The notes beneath the pieces are model-generated. The model was not told where the DNA came from. It saw only the letters and a program-made list of their open reading frames with translations, and ran no database searches. This document shows, piece after piece, positions 18,037 to 26,883 of a DNA stretch of 64,000 nucleotides. Every line of letters starts with the position of its first letter. Within the stretch, counting starts at the first letter, position 1. The stretch is taken from contig URFH01000003.1 of the NCBI GenBank assembly GCA_900547155.1, positions 1-64,000 of the forward strand, read 5' to 3'. The translations under genes and the position numbers were made by a program. Origin of the DNA: an uncultured bacterium. GTDB taxonomy: Bacteria > Cyanobacteriota > Vampirovibrionia > Gastranaerophilales > Gastranaerophilaceae.

Positions 18037-19236
18037 ATGGAAAACAGTTCAACGGAAAATTTGTATGTTATTGATTTAACTTATGCTAAAACTCCGGCGG
18101 ATGTTGTATTTGAGCTAAGTACAATAATCGACGCGGAGGCAGCTCATAATCAAAAAGTATTCTTAAAACTAGGCGGAGTTGACCTCAACCAATCACAGCT
18201 TTTGAGCATAAACTCGCTTATAAACAGTATAAATTCAACACTTTCTGTTGTTTCCTCCGAATCAAAGCAAACAGAGCTTGCTGCGGCAACACTGGGATTT
18301 TTAATTAGCAGTGCAAATCCGGAAGATAGCACAGAAGAAGAAAAACCGGTTTCTCAATATGTTCCGATGACAGAACACCTCGAAACTGCGGAACAGAAAC
18401 TCGAAGAAGCCATCGAGGAATCTGAGGAAGAGGCTGAAAAGGAATTTGAGGTTTCTGAGGAAAAAATTGAAGAGGATTTTGAAGAAAAAATGATGCTTGC
18501 GGCTCAAAAAGCTAAAGAAAAAATCTTCGGTGAGAGCGCAAAACCTTTTGAAACACAGCTGGAGGTTGCAAAGGAAGAAAAAGAACCCGAAACGCCTCAA
18601 GAAGCCGCAGAAACGGAGACTGTACCCGAAATTTCCGATGATGAAATACAGGATTTTGCGCCTGTTGCTGAAAATGCAGAAAACAGCGCTTCTGATTTAG
18701 AAATTACGGCAAAAAGCGAGCCGGAAGAAAAATCCATACAGGATGAATTGGACAGCATTTTTGATTCTGAAAACAAACTTGAAAATATCTTTGCGCAGGA
18801 GGCTAAAAACTTCCCAGAAGCAAAAGAGGGCTTTGAAATTGAGATTCCTCAGGAAGAATTGACCGAAGAGGACTATCTGATTTTAAAAATGCCCACAAAA
18901 TACATAAAACAAACAGTTCGTTCAGGTCAGGTTATAAAAGCAGAGGGCAATCTTGTTATTATCGGCGACTGCCACCCCGGTTCAGAGGTTCATGCACAGG
19001 GAGATATAACAGTTTGGGGCGCTCTGGGCGGAATTGCTCATGCAGGCAGCGAGGGAAACAAAAAGGCCAGAATCCGCGCTCTCCAGCTTAACGCAATTCA
19101 GCTTAGAATCGCTGATTTCTTTGCGCGCAGGCCTGACGCCTCCAATATTGTTTATGTTGACAAAAGCAACACGGTAATGCCCGAAGAAGCGCGCATTGTC
19201 AAGGACAATATTGTAATTTTAAAATTAAACGATTAA
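18037..19236 (+). CDS. minC: Septum-site-determining protein MinC with acidic insert
   Basis: Inhibits FtsZ ring assembly near poles together with MinD. Residues ~1-95 fit a MinC N-terminal domain; residues ~287-399 are a clear MinC C-terminal beta-helix (GQVIKAEGNLVIIGDCHPGSEVHAQGDITVWGALGGIAHAG), which dimerises and binds MinD. Between them is a ~190-residue Glu-rich, probably disordered linker (EEAIEESEEEAEKEFEVSEE and similar), making the protein 399 residues against about 230 in E. coli. It is the first gene of minC-minD-minE with 28- and 15-base spacers. The long linker would greatly extend the distance between FtsZ- and MinD-binding parts. Confidence 0.93.
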   Translation: MENSSTENLYVIDLTYAKTPADVVFELSTIIDAEAAHNQKVFLKLGGVDLNQSQLLSINSLINSINSTLSVVSSESKQTELAAATLGFLISSANPEDSTEEEKPVSQYVPMTEHLETAEQKLEEAIEESEEEAEKEFEVSEEKIEEDFEEKMMLAAQKAKEKIFGESAKPFETQLEVAKEEKEPETPQEAAETETVPEISDDEIQDFAPVAENAENSASDLEITAKSEPEEKSIQDELDSIFDSENKLENIFAQEAKNFPEAKEGFEIEIPQEELTEEDYLILKMPTKYIKQTVRSGQVIKAEGNLVIIGDCHPGSEVHAQGDITVWGALGGIAHAGSEGNKKARIRALQLNAIQLRIADFFARRPDASNIVYVDKSNTVMPEEARIVKDNIVILKLND

Positions 19237-19264
19237 AAATAACCACATAAAAGGAGCAAAAATA

Positions 19265-20077
19265 ATGACAGGGCGAGTAATCGTAATTACTTCCGGAAAA
19301 GGCGGAGTAGGAAAAACCACCACAAGCGCAAACATCGGCACAGCGCTTGCTAAAAACGGTGCAAGTGTTGTTTTGATTGATACTGATATAGGTTTGAGGA
19401 ATCTTGACCTCCTGCTGGGGCTTGAAAACCGCATTGTTTACACACTTGTTGACGTTGTTGAAGAACGCTGCAAACTTAAACAGGCGCTTGTTAAGGATAA
19501 AAAGAATCCGAACCTCTGTTTGCTGGCTGCTGCGCAAACCCGCGACAAATCTGCTGTTACGGCGGAACAGTTGAAGGCAATATGTGAAGAATTGCAGGAA
19601 GAATACGATTTTATCCTCGTTGACTGCCCCGCAGGCATTGAACAGGGCTTCCAGACTGCTGTTGCAGGCGCTTCTGAGGCGATAGTTGTTACTACGCCGG
19701 AAATGTCGGCTGTTCGTGACGCTGATAGAATCATCGGGCTCCTTGAAGCAAGGGAAGAAATCAAATCTTACAAACTTTTGCTCAACAGAGTACGCCCGAA
19801 CCTCATTAAATCCAACGATATGATGAGCGTTGAGGATGTTGTGGATATTCTTTCGTGTGATTTAATCGGGATTATCCCCGAAGACACAGGAATCATCACT
19901 TCCACAAACAAAGGCGAACCGATTGTAAATGATGAAAAATCTCTTGCCGGAAAAGCCTATTTGAACGTTGCAAAACGCATAAACGGCGAGGATGTTCCGT
20001 TCCTTGATATAGATGAACCCAAAGGATTTGCCGCTTTCGTTGCGAAAGTGAAAAAAATCTTCGGGGTTAAGGCATAG
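19265..20077 (+). CDS. minD: Septum-site-determining ATPase MinD
   Basis: Membrane-associated ATPase that recruits MinC and is displaced by MinE. The 270-residue protein has the deviant Walker A motif SGKGGVGKTT (Lys12 and Lys17), the DTDIGLRNLDLLLGLENR switch region, and DFILVDCPAGIEQGF as Walker B. The C-terminal amphipathic helix (FAAFVAKVKKIFGVKA) is the membrane-targeting sequence. Length and motifs are canonical. It has an AAGGAG ribosome site and sits centrally in the min operon. Confidence 0.97.
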   Translation: MTGRVIVITSGKGGVGKTTTSANIGTALAKNGASVVLIDTDIGLRNLDLLLGLENRIVYTLVDVVEERCKLKQALVKDKKNPNLCLLAAAQTRDKSAVTAEQLKAICEELQEEYDFILVDCPAGIEQGFQTAVAGASEAIVVTTPEMSAVRDADRIIGLLEAREEIKSYKLLLNRVRPNLIKSNDMMSVEDVVDILSCDLIGIIPEDTGIITSTNKGEPIVNDEKSLAGKAYLNVAKRINGEDVPFLDIDEPKGFAAFVAKVKKIFGVKA

Positions 20078-20092
20078 AAAGGGGCAGGAACG

Positions 20093-20671
20093 ATGAGAGA
20101 TATTTTTACGGGATTGTACAACAAAGTTTTGGGCTTCTTTCAGGCAGATAGAGCCGAAAACTCCAAAGAAACCGCTACTAACAGATTAAAACTCGTTCTT
20201 TTGCACGACAGAACGAACCTCGATACGATTACAATGCAAAAATTGAGAGAGCAGCTCGTTGCTGTTATTTCAAAATACATTGAAATCGACAACGAAGCCC
20301 TTGATTTGAACCTTGAGGGCGAGGGTGATTCGATTGCGCTTATGCTGAATATACCTGTTATCAAGGCAAGGACAAAAGAAGAAATCGAAGAGCTCGAAAA
20401 AGCCGAAGAGGAGGCTAAAGCAGCTGAAATCAGGGCCGCTATTGAAGCTGAAATGGCTAAATCGCCGGATTCTGAAGAAGATGGCGCGCAAGAAGAAGAA
20501 ACTGCTGATTCTGTGCCTGAAACTGCCGATGAGGAGGCTGAACCGGCTGAATCTGATGAACCCGTGAATGAAGAAACGGAAAAAGAGGCTGAAACTCCTC
20601 CGGAATCGGAAAATTCCGATGAGGATTCGCAGCCTGAGGACACTCCAAAGAAAAAGAAAAACAAAAAATAA
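20093..20671 (+). CDS. minE: Cell division topological specificity factor MinE with long acidic tail
   Basis: MinE stimulates MinD ATPase and drives the Min oscillation. The first ~95 residues are typical: an N-terminal amphipathic membrane helix, NRLKLVLLHDRTNLDTITMQKLREQLVAVISKY as the anti-MinCD/contact helix, and the dimerisation domain to NIPVIKAR. The remaining ~95 residues are extremely acidic (repeated EEA, ESD, EET patterns) and end KKKKNKK, a feature absent from ordinary ~90-residue MinE. MinC of the same operon also carries an acidic stretch. A strong terminator follows. Confidence 0.93.
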   Translation: MRDIFTGLYNKVLGFFQADRAENSKETATNRLKLVLLHDRTNLDTITMQKLREQLVAVISKYIEIDNEALDLNLEGEGDSIALMLNIPVIKARTKEEIEELEKAEEEAKAAEIRAAIEAEMAKSPDSEEDGAQEEETADSVPETADEEAEPAESDEPVNEETEKEAETPPESENSDEDSQPEDTPKKKKNKK

Positions 20672-20674
20672 GAT

Positions 20675-20709
20675 AAAAAAGCCCGCAAGTTTATATTTGC
20701 GGGCTTTTT
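20675..20709. terminator. Bidirectional terminator after minE
   Basis: Perfect 8-bp stem gcccgcaa/ttgcgggc, 8-base loop, A-run on the left and T-run on the right. It serves minE and the convergent gene ending at 20708. Confidence 0.9.
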
Positions 20710-22513
20710 AAATTTTTAACGTATTTTTCTTTTTAAACGAGCAGGAATCGTCCTCCATATCAATTTTCCCGTCAAAATCGTTGTCAATTCCGTCAAAACA
20801 GGAGTTTATCGAGTCTTTTGACTCGGCTTTAGGGGTTTTGTAAAGCCATTTGTCCGGAATTGTCTTCCAGAGATAGTTGAAATGGCTCTTGAACTTTGCG
20901 CTCAATGCGGGATTTGTTATTATCAGTATATTTTCGTCATTGTAGCTTTCGCCTGCTTTGGAAAAATTCATTGAGCCTATTATTGTGTATTTGTCGTCGA
21001 TAATCATCGTTTTCATGTGCATTTTTCCTGCGCGGTTCTCGACTTTTAAAGGAATTCCGGCGTTTCTTATCATTTTTACGGGTGAATATTTGTTCGCGGC
21101 GCCGGTTGCGTCCAGTATGATTTTTACGTCAACACCGCGCTTTTTCGCAAGAATTAATTCGTTTATTAAATTTTTATGAGTTATTACAAAAACCGGCACA
21201 TAGATGTATTTTTTCGCATTTTTTACCAGCGGAATCATCTCTGTTTCAATTATTTTGTCGGATGGCGAAAAATAAAGTGATATCGTGGAATTCCCTGCTT
21301 TGTGCGTTCTTGGGGCGTTGATTTTTTCTTTAAATTTGTGATATTTTCCGTCGTACATCTGCTGAAATTCTTCTTTGTAAATTTCTGCAATTTCGGGGGA
21401 ATTTATCAGCGCCGCTGCATTTGAATTAAAGCCGGACATGTCAGTTTCGCTGATATTTGCCGAACCTGTCCAGACTTTTTTGTCATCAAAAATGAAAAAT
21501 TTGTTGTGCATTATGGAATTTGAATATTTGCTTTTGTTTTCGGGGGAAAAATAGTCGCCCGATGAATTTTTCAGCGCCGAAGCAAGATTTTTTGTGTCAC
21601 TATAGATTGATTCGCCCTTTGCGTCTAAATCATAAACCCATCTGACGTTTACCCCTCTTTTTTGGGCGTTGAGCAGCGCGGTCATTACCTCAGGCTGCGA
21701 AGAAACACCGTAAATCGCAAAATCTATCGAGTTTTTCGCCGAATTTATCTCCCTTAAAAGCGACTGGCAGGCGGTTACGACGCACTTTGAGGAGGGATAA
21801 TAATATTTTGTAAAATCGCTGATATATAGCTCGATTTCTGCGTCTTTATAGGCCGGCGAATAGTTTTCATGCTCTATTCTCGGGTATTTTTCGGGTTTCG
21901 GGGGCTCTTCTTCTGTTATATGGCAAATTTTGCAGGGAATTGACGATTTGTTTAGCTCTGAAAACGGCAAAATAACAATTGTTGCGCCCTGAAACGCATA
22001 TTTGCAATCCAGCGTGTGATATTTTCCTGAAAATGGATTGTAGCTTACGAGATCTAGCTTTTCGGCGTTTTTAAGCTCTTTTTTTATTGCGGTTTCATCA
22101 TCTTTGTATGCGGATTCGACCGATTTGTTAATCGTGCCCAACCCGTGCTCCAAAAGCAGCTTTCCGTACTCTTTATGCCCCGCGTAAACCCTTTTAAGCC
22201 TGTGTTTTTCGTCATAAACAAGAAATGCGTGCTTGTTTAGCAGAGCTTCAGACGCAAATTTCCCCGCGCTGTAGCTTAACATTGCGGATTCTTTTTTTGT
22301 TGTGTGTTCTGTTGCAATATTTGGCTCAAATCCCCTTACATAATACATTTCGATGAGTTCGTCATCGTCGGGCGAGCCGTTTTCGTTAAAATCCACATAA
22401 AAAGCATTTGCTGATTTCACGGCAATTATCCTGTGCCGTTCGTCTTTGGGTCTGAAGCATACACAGATAATTACGAGCAAAAATAATATAAATACAATGG
22501 ATATCTTTTTCAT
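20708..22513 (-). CDS. Envelope protein with SNase-like, zinc-binding, double phospholipase-D and MopE-type domains
   Basis: About 601 residues starting at MKKISIVFILFLLVIICVCF, a signal anchor; a longer frame upstream is rejected. Residues ~30-140 resemble a thermonuclease fold (ANAFYVDFNENGSPDDDELIEMYYVRGFEPN...EYGKLLLEHGLG) but without clear catalytic Arg/Glu residues. A HxxxC/CxxC pair (KYHTLDC, IPCKIC) near 170-205 looks like an Ada-type zinc site. Two HKD motifs follow (MHNKFFIFDDKKVWTGSANIS near 333, and MHMKTMIIDDKYTIIGSMNFS near 499), as in phospholipase D/Nuc nucleases that act as paired half-sites. Near the C-terminus CFDGIDNDFDGKIDMEDDSC matches MopE-like metal-binding repeats. 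It may be an extracytoplasmic DNA or phosphodiester hydrolase; substrate unknown. Divergent from the mannosidase. Confidence 0.85.
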   Translation of the reverse strand: MKKISIVFILFLLVIICVCFRPKDERHRIIAVKSANAFYVDFNENGSPDDDELIEMYYVRGFEPNIATEHTTKKESAMLSYSAGKFASEALLNKHAFLVYDEKHRLKRVYAGHKEYGKLLLEHGLGTINKSVESAYKDDETAIKKELKNAEKLDLVSYNPFSGKYHTLDCKYAFQGATIVILPFSELNKSSIPCKICHITEEEPPKPEKYPRIEHENYSPAYKDAEIELYISDFTKYYYPSSKCVVTACQSLLREINSAKNSIDFAIYGVSSQPEVMTALLNAQKRGVNVRWVYDLDAKGESIYSDTKNLASALKNSSGDYFSPENKSKYSNSIMHNKFFIFDDKKVWTGSANISETDMSGFNSNAAALINSPEIAEIYKEEFQQMYDGKYHKFKEKINAPRTHKAGNSTISLYFSPSDKIIETEMIPLVKNAKKYIYVPVFVITHKNLINELILAKKRGVDVKIILDATGAANKYSPVKMIRNAGIPLKVENRAGKMHMKTMIIDDKYTIIGSMNFSKAGESYNDENILIITNPALSAKFKSHFNYLWKTIPDKWLYKTPKAESKDSINSCFDGIDNDFDGKIDMEDDSCSFKKKNTLKI

Positions 22514-22570
22514 TAAGTAAATTATATGATAATAATTTGCAAAAAACTCAAAATACACTAATATTAATAT

Positions 22571-24979
22571 ATGAAAAAAGTTTTCGCATACGCACACACC
22601 CACTGGGACAGGGAGTGGTACAGAACATTTGAGGATTTCAGGGTTAGGCTCGTTGATGTTTTTGACGGTGTTTTGAAAAAACTTGAAAAAAACGAGCTCA
22701 AAAGCTTTTATTTTGACGGTCAAACAGCGGCGCTGGATGATTATCTTGAAATTCGGCCTGAAAAAACGGATTTGGTTAAAAGCTTGGTTCGTGAAAAACG
22801 CCTTTTTATCGGCCCTTATTACTGCTCAACCGACAGTTTTCTCGTGAATGCGGAATCCTTAATCAGAAACCTGCAAAAAGGCCTGAAAACCTCAAAAGAG
22901 TTCGGCTGCGAGGATTTTATCGGTTATCATGCCGATACTTTCGGCCATAGCGCGCAAATCCCTGAAATTGTAAAATATTTTGATATAAAATACGGAATTT
23001 TCTGGCGCGGCTGCGGTGAAAACCCCTCGGAATTTGAGTTCAACGGCTTAAAATCAGTTTATTTGATTCAAGGCTATTTTCAGGACTTTTTCTCAATGAA
23101 AATTTCCCCTGAAAAGAAAGCGGAATTGCTTGAAAAGACGCTGGAAAAAATCGCAAAATACAGCTCCGGTAAAATTCTCCTGCCTCTGGGTGCTGACCAT
23201 CTGGCGCTTTTTGATGAGCCTGAAAAACAGGTCGCTCAGGTCAACAAATTTTTAAAAAACTATGAAATTGAGCTGACTACGCCCTTTGAATACCTGAAGC
23301 AGGTTAAATTTGACAAGAAAATTACCTGCGAGCAAAGGTCAAACGCAAGAAATTTCATTCTTCCGGGCGTTTATTCCTCCAGAATTGACCTGAAACAGGC
23401 GAATTCGGCCATGGAATGGGATTTGTACAGAATCACCGAACCTTTGAATGCGATTATGGCTTATCTGGGAAAAACAGGGAATTATCAGGCTGTTTTGGAG
23501 TATGCGGGCGATTTGCTTTTAAAAAATCATCCCCATGACAGCATTTACGGCTGCAGCCTTGATGAGGTGCATGCGGAAAACCTGATGAGGTTTGAAAAAG
23601 TAAAACAAACGCTAAATTCGGTTAAAAATTCGATTTTCAGGGGAATTTATACAGAAAACAGCATAAAAGTGTTCAATTTCTCGAATTTTGCGCAGTCCGG
23701 CGTTTTTAAGGTTTGCTCAACTAAAAAACTTGACGCCCAGCTTGTCGGAAAACACAGGAATTTTCCCTTTCTTAAGATTTATCCGACCGACGCTATCCCT
23801 GTCACGGAGGATTTTACGCAGATATATGAATATTTGTTCTTTGCCCGTGATGTTGAGCCATTTTCCTGCGCCGAGCCGTCAAATCCCTGCAATGATTTGA
23901 TTACCGGCGATAATTTTATCGAAAACGACAATCTAAAACTCGAAATCTCCGGCGGAAAAATAAATATAACCGACAAAATCACCGGAAAAACCCATCCCGA
24001 CTTCATAAAAATCATCGACCGTGCCGATATTGGCGACAGTTACAACTTTGGCGCACTAAAAGGGGATAAAAAAATCCATGCGGAGATTGTCAGCACAAAA
24101 ATTGTTGAAAAAGGCCCGTATAGAGCGGCAATGGAGCTGAAATTATCCATTAAAATCCCGAAAAACTCAAACCGGAACGGCCGTTCAAAACGGTTGATTA
24201 ATCATTTGATAAAAATGACCGCTTATCTTGAGTCGGGTGCTGAATTTGTAGAATTTTCGCCCGAATGGGTCAATAAATCAACTGACCATATTTTGCAGGT
24301 TGAATTTAACCTTGAAAATTCCGTTGAAACGACGATTTCCGATGATTTAACGGGCGTTGTCGAAAGAAAATTTGATCCTGATTATGATATTTATAAATAC
24401 GTTCCGGCGCCGAGGGGGCTTGAATTAAAATACAATATTGCACCCGCGCAGAGCTTTGTTTGCGCGCAAAATACCGGCATAATTTCCGACAGAACGCTGG
24501 AATATGAGATTTTTAAGAACAAAATCGCCCTCACCCTGCTCCGTGCGACCGGAACAATTTCAAATCCGTACAATCCGACCCGCGGAACGCCCGCAGGGCC
24601 GCCTTTGCCGACGCCGGATTTGCAAATGTGCACAAAACGCGCTGACAGGTTTGCTGTGACGTTTAAAACTGAGAAAATATATGCGCTTTCTGAAAAATTC
24701 AAAGGGGCGCTGGTCGGGATTCATTCTGATTTTACGACAGAAGGCCTATTTTCTTCGGGAAATGAGAAAATTCTTCTGAGTGCGATGAAAATTAACGACA
24801 AAAATCAATTAATATTGCGCTTCATTAACATTTCTGATGAACCGCAATATTTCGATTTCGTAACAAAACTTCCTTGCAAGCAAATTAATATTCTGAACGC
24901 GCTTGAGGAATTTGTTAAACCTTATCAGCCATTAAAACTTGAAAAGCATGCTATTATTGCGATTTCAGTTTCTGCTTAA
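22571..24979 (+). CDS. Glycoside hydrolase family 38 alpha-mannosidase
   Basis: Retaining zinc-dependent alpha-mannosidase, probably cytosolic because no signal peptide is present. The 802-residue protein opens with HTHWDREWY (zinc ligands His11 and Asp13), has DTFGHSAQ with the nucleophile Asp122, and KNHPHDSIYGCS carrying a further metal-ligand His/Asp pair. The C-terminal half holds the beta-sandwich domains, with CTKRADRF and SVSA end. In the family, enzymes cleave mannosides of N-glycans or mannosylglycerate (MngB-like), so it may degrade host or dietary mannose glycans after import. Monocistronic as far as seen. Confidence 0.93.
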   Translation: MKKVFAYAHTHWDREWYRTFEDFRVRLVDVFDGVLKKLEKNELKSFYFDGQTAALDDYLEIRPEKTDLVKSLVREKRLFIGPYYCSTDSFLVNAESLIRNLQKGLKTSKEFGCEDFIGYHADTFGHSAQIPEIVKYFDIKYGIFWRGCGENPSEFEFNGLKSVYLIQGYFQDFFSMKISPEKKAELLEKTLEKIAKYSSGKILLPLGADHLALFDEPEKQVAQVNKFLKNYEIELTTPFEYLKQVKFDKKITCEQRSNARNFILPGVYSSRIDLKQANSAMEWDLYRITEPLNAIMAYLGKTGNYQAVLEYAGDLLLKNHPHDSIYGCSLDEVHAENLMRFEKVKQTLNSVKNSIFRGIYTENSIKVFNFSNFAQSGVFKVCSTKKLDAQLVGKHRNFPFLKIYPTDAIPVTEDFTQIYEYLFFARDVEPFSCAEPSNPCNDLITGDNFIENDNLKLEISGGKINITDKITGKTHPDFIKIIDRADIGDSYNFGALKGDKKIHAEIVSTKIVEKGPYRAAMELKLSIKIPKNSNRNGRSKRLINHLIKMTAYLESGAEFVEFSPEWVNKSTDHILQVEFNLENSVETTISDDLTGVVERKFDPDYDIYKYVPAPRGLELKYNIAPAQSFVCAQNTGIISDRTLEYEIFKNKIALTLLRATGTISNPYNPTRGTPAGPPLPTPDLQMCTKRADRFAVTFKTEKIYALSEKFKGALVGIHSDFTTEGLFSSGNEKILLSAMKINDKNQLILRFINISDEPQYFDFVTKLPCKQINILNALEEFVKPYQPLKLEKHAIIAISVSA

Positions 24980-25001
24980 CATATCTTTACAAAACATAAC
25001 T

Positions 25002-25055
25002 CAAAAAGGCAATTTTTTGAGAGTATATACCTTTATATATATGTAAGATATAAGA
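25002..25055 (+). promoter_or_regulatory. Shared caaaaaggcaattttt plus GTATATAC promoter block
   Basis: The 16-mer at 25002-25017 is identical to 16594-16609 and is followed by GTATATAC and tatata runs at similar distance. The block ends close to the ribosome site of the gene at 25073. Confidence 0.5.
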
Positions 25056-25072
25056 AATGTGGAGAGAGCAAA

Positions 25073-25336
25073 ATGGCAATATCAGCAATGACCCAGATGA
25101 ATAACAACAGAGGCGGAAACGGGCAGTTCAGACCGATGGCAAGACGCCCCAAACAGCTTGAAACTGCTCTCACTGCTATTGATAAAAAAGATATCAGAAT
25201 GAGATTCAGAAACTCAAGAGATCCGATTTATATCGCATTTGATTATCTTGATAAAAGACCTGTTCAGGAGCTTGCAGTTGACTTTGTTAAAGATTCAATC
25301 TACGAAATCATGAACTTCATTTCTTTCAAAAAATAA
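25073..25336 (+). CDS. Small basic protein of unknown function
   Basis: Eighty-seven residues. The first 30 are Asn/Gly/Arg/Gln-rich (MNNNRGGNGQFRPMARRPKQLE), and the remaining residues look like a small folded helical domain (DPIYIAFDYLDKRPVQELAVDFVKDSIYEIMNFISFKK). There is a strong GGAGAG ribosome site. The promoter block is shared with the coiled-coil gene at 16659. No family recognised. Confidence 0.72.
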   Translation: MAISAMTQMNNNRGGNGQFRPMARRPKQLETALTAIDKKDIRMRFRNSRDPIYIAFDYLDKRPVQELAVDFVKDSIYEIMNFISFKK

Positions 25337-25358
25337 TTTTCACTTTAGAGTGTCCGAG

Positions 25359-25400
25359 AAAAGTTCGTGCTAAGGAACGAAGTGACGTGAACGAACTTTT
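25359..25400. repeat. Hairpin with 10-bp perfect arms
   Basis: Arms aaaagttcgt and acgaactttt enclose a 22-base loop containing gaacgaagtgacg. The loop resembles the loops of two hairpins at 26634 and 26802, suggesting a dispersed element. No T-run follows, so it is not a standard terminator. Confidence 0.6.
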
Positions 25401-25431
25401 TGAGTGACTACTTGAAAAGGTGAGCTTTGGG

Positions 25432-25451
25432 CGGTTCGCGCAGGCGAATCG
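25432..25451. repeat. Imperfect palindrome related to 37877-37896
   Basis: The reverse complement matches the palindrome at 37877-37896 at 18 of 20 positions (cgattcgcct, then a/g, cgcgaa, t/c, cg). Both lie in intergenic spacers. Confidence 0.5.
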
Positions 25452-25476
25452 GCTAAGGCGACACTAGATTAGATAT

Positions 25477-25505
25477 AAAAACCGTCCGAATTCCGGGCGG
25501 TTTTT
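25477..25505 (+). terminator. Terminator-like hairpin upstream of rlmN
   Basis: 12-bp stem (one wobble) aaaaaccgtccg/cgggcggttttt with a short loop and T-run. It probably ends transcription from the 25073 gene. Confidence 0.75.
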
Positions 25506-25544
25506 AAGTTTTGTTAATGCCAGAGTTTATAGTACAATGATTCT

Positions 25545-26576
25545 ATGAACAAGCCGATACTTTCAGGAATGAATATTGAACAGCTTACGGAATTTACCGA
25601 CTCAATCGGTGAGTCAAAATTCCGTGCAAAGCAGCTGCATAACTGGATTTATCTTAAATCGGCAAAGGATTTCGATTCAATGACGGATTTGTCGAAAAAA
25701 ACGCGTGAAACCCTTAAAGAAAGCGCAATTTTGACTTCCTCAAAGATAAAACAAAAACAGGAAAGCTCGGATGGCACGCTGAAATACTTAATAGAGTATC
25801 CGGACGGAAATTGCGTTGAAACAGTGCTTATGCGCTTTGATAACCGTTCAAATCTGACTGCATGCGTGAGTTCTCAGGTCGGATGTGCCTGCGGATGTAA
25901 GTTTTGTGCTACTGCAAAGCTCGGCTTCATCAGAAATTTGACGCCGGTTGAAATTATTGAACAGGTTTTGACTATTCAGCGCGATACAGGGCTGAAAGTG
26001 ACAAATATCGTCTTTATGGGGCAGGGCGAGCCGCTTTTGAACCTTGAAAACGTTCTAAAGTCGATTGAAATCTTTAATACTGATTTTCAGATTGGAATCA
26101 GACGCCTTACTGTTTCTACATGCGGGATTGTGCCGGGGATTAACAAGCTTGCGGGGATGGATTTTCAGCCTACGCTCGCAATTTCGCTGCATGCGCCGGA
26201 ACACGCTTTGCGCGAAAGCTTGATGCCCGTTGAGAAAAAATATCCGCTTGAGGTGCTTATTCCGGCACTGAAAAACTATACGGAAACGACCGGGCGCAGG
26301 ATAACCGTGGAATATACGCTCATAAAGGACTTTAATGACAGTGTTGAAACAGCAAAACAGCTTTCTAAGCTATTAATGGGGCTGAAATGCAATATTAACC
26401 TTATTATTTACAATCCTAATGACGTTGATAAATACGAAAAGCCCCTCAAGGATTCCATCCACAAATTTAAATATATTCTTGAGCAATCGGGCAAAAAAGT
26501 TACAATAAGGCTGGAGCGCGGCTCTGATATTGACGCGGCATGCGGGCAATTGAGCAATAAAATGAAACATGGATAA
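25545..26576 (+). CDS. rlmN: Dual-specificity RNA methyltransferase RlmN
   Basis: Radical-SAM enzyme that methylates C2 of A2503 in 23S rRNA and A37 of some tRNAs. The 343-residue protein has VGCACGCKFCAT, the CxxxCxxC cluster motif, FMGQGEPLLN, HAPEHALRESLMP, and the conserved C-terminal Cys in IDAACGQL that serves in the catalytic cycle. Length is typical. The gene stands alone; the spacer downstream is unusually repeat-rich. Confidence 0.95.
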   Translation: MNKPILSGMNIEQLTEFTDSIGESKFRAKQLHNWIYLKSAKDFDSMTDLSKKTRETLKESAILTSSKIKQKQESSDGTLKYLIEYPDGNCVETVLMRFDNRSNLTACVSSQVGCACGCKFCATAKLGFIRNLTPVEIIEQVLTIQRDTGLKVTNIVFMGQGEPLLNLENVLKSIEIFNTDFQIGIRRLTVSTCGIVPGINKLAGMDFQPTLAISLHAPEHALRESLMPVEKKYPLEVLIPALKNYTETTGRRITVEYTLIKDFNDSVETAKQLSKLLMGLKCNINLIIYNPNDVDKYEKPLKDSIHKFKYILEQSGKKVTIRLERGSDIDAACGQLSNKMKHG

Positions 26577-26633
26577 TTTTTTAGGCAAATTGCGGGTTAG
26601 ATGAGGGCTGTGCGTTTGATGTTGCTGCGTTCA

Positions 26634-26700
26634 AGGCAAAATAATAATTTTAAAAACCTGAGCGCTGCGCTATACGGTTTTAAAAATCATTATTTCGCCT
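26634..26700. repeat. Long imperfect hairpin
   Basis: Arms of about 25 bases beginning aggcaaaataat and ending attatttcgcct pair with few mismatches around a loop containing gagcgctgcgct. Possibly a dispersed palindromic element. Confidence 0.65.
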
Positions 26701-26753
26701 AAACTTTGAAAAATAAATGCAAATAACAAAGCCCAACCGCTTTTGTTTCCCTT

Positions 26754-26798
26754 AAATCCCCCAAATCCTCCAAATTTCCCAAATCCACCAAATCCCCC
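26754..26798. repeat. Five tandem 9-bp units (aaatccccc type)
   Basis: The units read aaatccccc, aaatcctcc, aaatttccc, aaatccacc and aaatccccc, with no spacing between them. They are flanked by the two hairpins. Strand-slippage or regulatory function is conceivable; neither is shown. Confidence 0.8.
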
Positions 26799-26801
26799 GG
26801 A

Positions 26802-26883
26802 GTTCAAATAGAAATAAGTTTATTTTTTGACCTATTCCAGCGCAGCGAATCGAGGCAAAAAATAAACTTATTTCTGTTTGAAC
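26802..26883. repeat. Hairpin with 28-bp arms
   Basis: Arms 26802-26829 and 26856-26883 are reverse complements with a single mismatch, enclosing a 26-base loop that contains ccagcgcagcgaatcg. The long stem distinguishes it from a simple terminator. Confidence 0.8.

Noticed and set aside
20140..20688. 182-codon minus-strand Ser-rich frame over minE
   Set aside because: Mirror image of the acidic MinE tail, no start signal, runs through the terminator.
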